A DNA stretch of 6,466 nucleotides, from assembly GCA_019322375.1 (NCBI GenBank), contig JAHWIP010000041.1:1-6466 (forward strand). The letters are read 5' to 3'. The position numbers and the translations under genes were made by a program. The notes under the pieces were generated by a model. It searched no databases and had not been told where the DNA came from. It saw only the letters and a list, made by a program, of their open reading frames with translations. Positions 5,623 through 6,466 of the stretch are shown one piece after another (within the stretch, counting starts at the first letter, position 1; every line of letters starts with the position of its first letter). Source of the DNA: Candidatus Woesearchaeota archaeon. Lineage in GTDB: Archaea > Nanobdellota > Nanobdellia > Woesearchaeales > SM23-78.

Positions 5623-5687
5623 GGTTAGGTTAAACCAGATTCCAACCAAATATAGTAACCACTAATAAGTGGTTAAAAACCAAAACC
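5623..5687. repeat. Cluster of eight AACC/GGTT tetramers between two divergent operons
   Basis: GGTT occurs at 5623, 5628 and 5671, and AACC at 5633, 5644, 5657, 5678 and 5684 (first base of each). They form two inverted pairs, GGTTAAACC at 5628-5636 and a longer one at 5656-5675, plus tandem AAAACC copies that abut the RHH TATA box. Ribbon-helix-helix proteins bind short repeated half-sites cooperatively, so this is a candidate operator array for the adjacent RHH gene. Confidence 0.55.
5656..5675. promoter_or_regulatory. Perfect inverted repeat, candidate RHH operator
   Basis: TAACCACT, spacer AATA, then AGTGGTTA: 8-bp perfect arms ending 12 bp before the plus-strand TATA box. A protein bound here would sit next to the pre-initiation complex. 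As the best dyad in the divergent spacer it is the leading operator candidate for autoregulation. Confidence 0.55.
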
Positions 5688-5696
5688 TTTATAAAT
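5688..5696 (+). promoter_or_regulatory. TATA box for the RHH-kinase operon
   Basis: TTTATAAAT predicts transcription starting near 5718. It overlaps the first in-frame ATG (5695), so that ATG should not be in the mRNA. This argues for a downstream start for the RHH gene. Confidence 0.6.
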
Positions 5697-5733
5697 GAGT
5701 AGTATTGCATCCTACCCAGCACCAAGCATGCAA

Positions 5734-5740
5734 AGGTTGA
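5734..5740 (+). promoter_or_regulatory. Ribosome site that supports the GTG start of the RHH gene
   Basis: AGGTTGA, one change from the archaeal AGGTGA, lies 5 nt before GTG 5746 and downstream of the inferred transcription start near 5718. It is well placed for GTG 5746. It lies after the ATG at 5728 and cannot serve it. Confidence 0.5.
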
Positions 5741-5745
5741 GACAC

Positions 5746-5883
5746 GTGAAAGTAAAACTAAGCATATCTGTAGATGAAGAGACAGCCCTAAAAGTAATGA
5801 ATTCTATAAGACAAGGCAGATTCAGGAATAAATCCCATGCATTTGAGTATTCTGTTAATAAAGTGATGGAGGTGGGAGAATGA
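5746..5883 (+). CDS. Ribbon-helix-helix (CopG/MetJ-type) DNA-binding protein
   Basis: Starting at GTG, the product is 45 aa. It has a strand, MKVKLSISVDEET (residues 1-13), then helix A (about 13-23), a turn with GRFRNKS, and helix B (about 30-42). This is the whole minimal RHH fold, which dimerises and inserts a two-stranded ribbon into the DNA major groove. In-frame ATGs at 5695 and 5728 would add 17 or 6 residues (such as SSIASYPAPS) that do not belong to the fold. The promoter position and the AGGTTGA site favour 5746. The stop overlaps the kinase start (ATGA), so the two are coupled. Inverted repeats immediately upstream suggest it represses its own operon. An antitoxin role is plausible but inferred. 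Confidence 0.78.
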   Translation: MKVKLSISVDEETALKVMNSIRQGRFRNKSHAFEYSVNKVMEVGE

Positions 5884-6466
5884 AGCCTCTGCAAGTAGAA
5901 GTGAATAGAGATATGCCTTCAAAACTAGAAGAAATAGTGCAAACCCCTGCGGTTCCATTAGAATATGATCCAGAAAAAATAATTGATTCAGAAAGATACA
6001 AGGTTTGCTATAATGAAAATGGAGAAATAGAATACCTAGGAGAAGGTTTCTGGGGAGTTGTGTACAAGTTTCATGATGTTTTTCTACAAGAAGAATGCGC
6101 TATAAAGATTCCAAAAGACACAGAATGGACACGTACCATAATAAATAAGAGAAATCTGAACCTGATTGATGAATTAAGAGAAGAAGCAGGCCCAAGAAAG
6201 AACAGAAACATCCCAAACATAGTGCCAACAGACTTTGAATTTGATAAACAAGGAAGACCGTTTCTACCAATGCCAGTATACCAGCCATTCCTAGAACAGG
6301 TTCTAGAGAAAGCCAAAGAAAGAAAAGATAAAACAAAAATTAAAAAAACAGAAAAATACAGAAAACTAAAACCCCTGCCATCAGGGCTTTATCTTGACGA
6401 AGTTATACACATAATTAATCAAGTCGGAGCAGGGTTATCAGGTTTTCAAAAAAACTATGGAAGAGC
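5880..6466 (+). CDS. Eukaryotic-type protein kinase, 3' end beyond right edge
   Basis: 195 codons are visible. About 50 residues precede a kinase N-lobe. The glycine-rich ATP loop is LGEGFWGVVYK (residues 53-63, GxGxxGxV). The ATP-anchoring lysine is in CAIKIP (K76). A helix C candidate is LNLIDELREEAG (about 93-104, with E98, E101 or E102 as the salt-bridge glutamate). A hinge-like stretch is FLPMPVYQPF (128-137). Then comes helix E-like sequence YLDEVIHIINQVGAGLSGFQ. The window ends where the HRD catalytic loop would be expected, so activity cannot be judged. A strong GGAGGTG (5868-5874) lies 5 nt before the ATG, which overlaps the RHH stop. A basic insert (about 144-163, Lys/Glu-rich) sits between hinge and helix E. 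It probably phosphorylates protein substrates. RHH coupling hints at a regulated, possibly toxic, kinase. Confidence 0.82.
   Translation, partial: MKPLQVEVNRDMPSKLEEIVQTPAVPLEYDPEKIIDSERYKVCYNENGEIEYLGEGFWGVVYKFHDVFLQEECAIKIPKDTEWTRTIINKRNLNLIDELREEAGPRKNRNIPNIVPTDFEFDKQGRPFLPMPVYQPFLEQVLEKAKERKDKTKIKKTEKYRKLKPLPSGLYLDEVIHIINQVGAGLSGFQKNYGR

Noticed and set aside
6071..6336. Minus-strand frames of 81 and 78 aa opposite the kinase
   Set aside because: The plus strand shows ordered kinase motifs (glycine loop, AIK lysine, hinge), so these are shadows.

Overview
The window looks archaeal, most likely from an AT-rich, small-genome lineage such as the Woesearchaeota/Pacearchaeota branch of DPANN. 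Four things point there. TATA-type promoter boxes sit about 27-29 nt upstream of several start codons, where leaderless archaeal transcripts are expected. Internal genes carry GGTGAT or GGAGGTG Shine-Dalgarno sites and ATGA stop/start overlaps. There is a tandem archaeal Lrp-type regulator. There is also the N-terminus of the archaeal/eukaryotic ribosome-recycling ATPase ABCE1. The lineage is inferred from style and composition; no rRNA is present.

Left region (1-1416, minus strand). A TATA box leads into an ATG and 31 codons that read as the Fe-S N-terminus of ABCE1 (RLI). The reading frame then ends abruptly after the conserved CPVNR. All three minus-strand frames close shortly afterwards. 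After about 118 nt of non-coding DNA, a large LAGLIDADG homing endonuclease ORF runs off the left edge, open for at least 390 codons with no stop. The simplest reading is that an essential gene is interrupted by a homing-endonuclease-bearing intervening sequence, probably an RNA intron. The alternatives are a disrupted abce1 fragment or a sequence error. The second exon, if there is one, lies outside the window. This is the most interesting part of the window.

Centre (1416-4259). A 332-aa regulator made of two Lrp/AsnC modules is transcribed divergently from a two-gene operon. That operon encodes a Leu/Ile/Val-type (type 1 periplasmic-binding fold) lipoprotein and, overlapping it by ATGA, a 183-aa protein of unknown function. 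The 175-bp divergent spacer holds two dyads that could be operators or 5'-leader hairpins. No ABC permease or ATPase genes are visible beside the binding protein.

Right region (4313-6466). Two divergent, translationally coupled gene pairs resemble toxin-antitoxin or defence modules. On the minus strand, a winged-helix AbiEi-like protein is followed by an AbiEii/DUF6036-like nucleotidyltransferase. On the plus strand, a 45-aa ribbon-helix-helix protein is followed by a eukaryotic-type protein kinase cut off by the right edge before its catalytic loop. The 117-bp spacer between the pairs carries eight AACC/GGTT tetramers, including a perfect inverted repeat just upstream of the RHH TATA box. 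This fits autoregulation by the RHH protein.

No tRNA, rRNA, CRISPR array or insertion-sequence transposase was recognised. Apart from partial genes at both edges, the window is densely coding, and no gene-free stretch exceeds 300 bases.
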